The notes beneath the pieces were generated by a model. It was given only the letters and a program-made list of their open reading frames with translations, searched no databases and was not told where the DNA came from. 64,000 nt of DNA from Streptomyces changanensis (GTDB taxonomy: Bacteria; Actinomycetota; Actinomycetes; Streptomycetales; Streptomycetaceae). The stretch covers positions 6,200,001-6,264,000 of the forward strand of contig NZ_CP102332.1 of NCBI RefSeq assembly GCF_024600715.1, read 5' to 3'. Positions 63,891-64,000 of the stretch are shown here, piece after piece; within the stretch, counting starts at the first letter, position 1, and each line of letters begins with the position of its first letter. Made by a program: the position numbers and the translations under genes.

Positions 63891-64000
63891 ATGGTGGACG
63901 GCGCGCCGACCGGTGACGGCGACGACGGGCGGCTCGTGGTCCGGCGCGCGCCGGGGGAAGCGGCCGCGGCGGTGCTGTTCCTGCACGGCGGGCGGGCCGA
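63891..64000 (+). CDS. Alpha/beta hydrolase, N-terminal fragment (runs off the window)
   Basis: The ATG at 63891 follows GGGAGG by 5 bases. The first 36 residues end with AAAVLFLHGGRA, the oxyanion-hole strand of an alpha/beta hydrolase (HGG). The catalytic residues lie beyond the window, so the subfamily cannot be judged. Confidence 0.75.
   Translation, partial: MVDGAPTGDGDDGRLVVRRAPGEAAAAVLFLHGGRA

Overview
The window is one continuous stretch of very GC-rich DNA with near-saturated G/C third codon positions, dense two-strand coding, GTG and TTG starts and actinobacterial families (ergothioneine genes, VanW, YxFxxD lipoprotein, PF04672-type methyltransferase). It is almost certainly a Streptomyces chromosome segment. 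From memory, its middle part follows the S. coelicolor SCO0910-SCO0930 neighbourhood: egtABCD, olsBA, the second succinate dehydrogenase, a LysR gene, rmdA and the SCO0930 lipoprotein. I saw no rRNA, tRNA, CRISPR array, insertion sequence or prophage.

Layout. 0-9.4 kb: the end of a LytS-like histidine kinase, a YbdK-like ligase, an ECF sigma factor with a probable target gene, a CapA-like lipoprotein and a polysaccharide deacetylase (cell surface functions), then a class F sortase beside two related secreted membrane-anchored proteins, a DUF4239 protein and a Pro-rich surface protein. 9.6-18.6 kb: a redox-type lipoprotein, a methyltransferase gene overlapping a PAS-GGDEF-EAL c-di-GMP enzyme (RmdA type), and a LysR gene divergent from a succinate dehydrogenase operon with an 8+8 bp dyad between them. 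18.8-30 kb: a small ORF, a luciferase-like oxidoreductase, a HAD phosphatase, dodecin, an orphan DasA-like binding protein, ornithine-lipid acyltransferases (olsBA) and the ergothioneine operon egtABCD. 30-33 kb: thiolase, thioredoxin, pirin.

33-48 kb is carbohydrate territory: a das-like operon (binding protein, two permeases, cytoplasmic GH20, secreted CBM3-GH16 enzyme; three of the four junctions are 4-nt overlaps) under a divergent GntR regulator, a secreted F5/8C-beta-helix protein, a truncated relative of it, and a second sugar ABC operon ending in a GH1 beta-glucosidase and followed by the wreck of a LacI repressor gene. 48.6-64 kb: a MocR regulator, cupin, a STAND ATPase, a STAS-like protein, a quinone oxidoreductase, a secreted S1E protease, an HTH protein, a relic of a second protease, a dienelactone-hydrolase-like protein without its nucleophile, a CBM2-FnIII-GH18 chitinase, a VanW protein and the start of an alpha/beta hydrolase.

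How parts may work together. The chitinase (59.85 kb) and the orphan DasA-like binding protein (21.36 kb) share a nearly identical operator of the TGGT-N4-ACCA (DasR dre) form, so extracellular chitin breakdown and oligosaccharide capture are probably co-regulated. The das-like operon at 34-39 kb carries different operators and its own GntR gene. The most interesting possibly undescribed unit is the sortase F locus, whose two paralogous candidate substrates carry a shared GGLGGS-membrane-Arg tail instead of a recognisable LPXTG.
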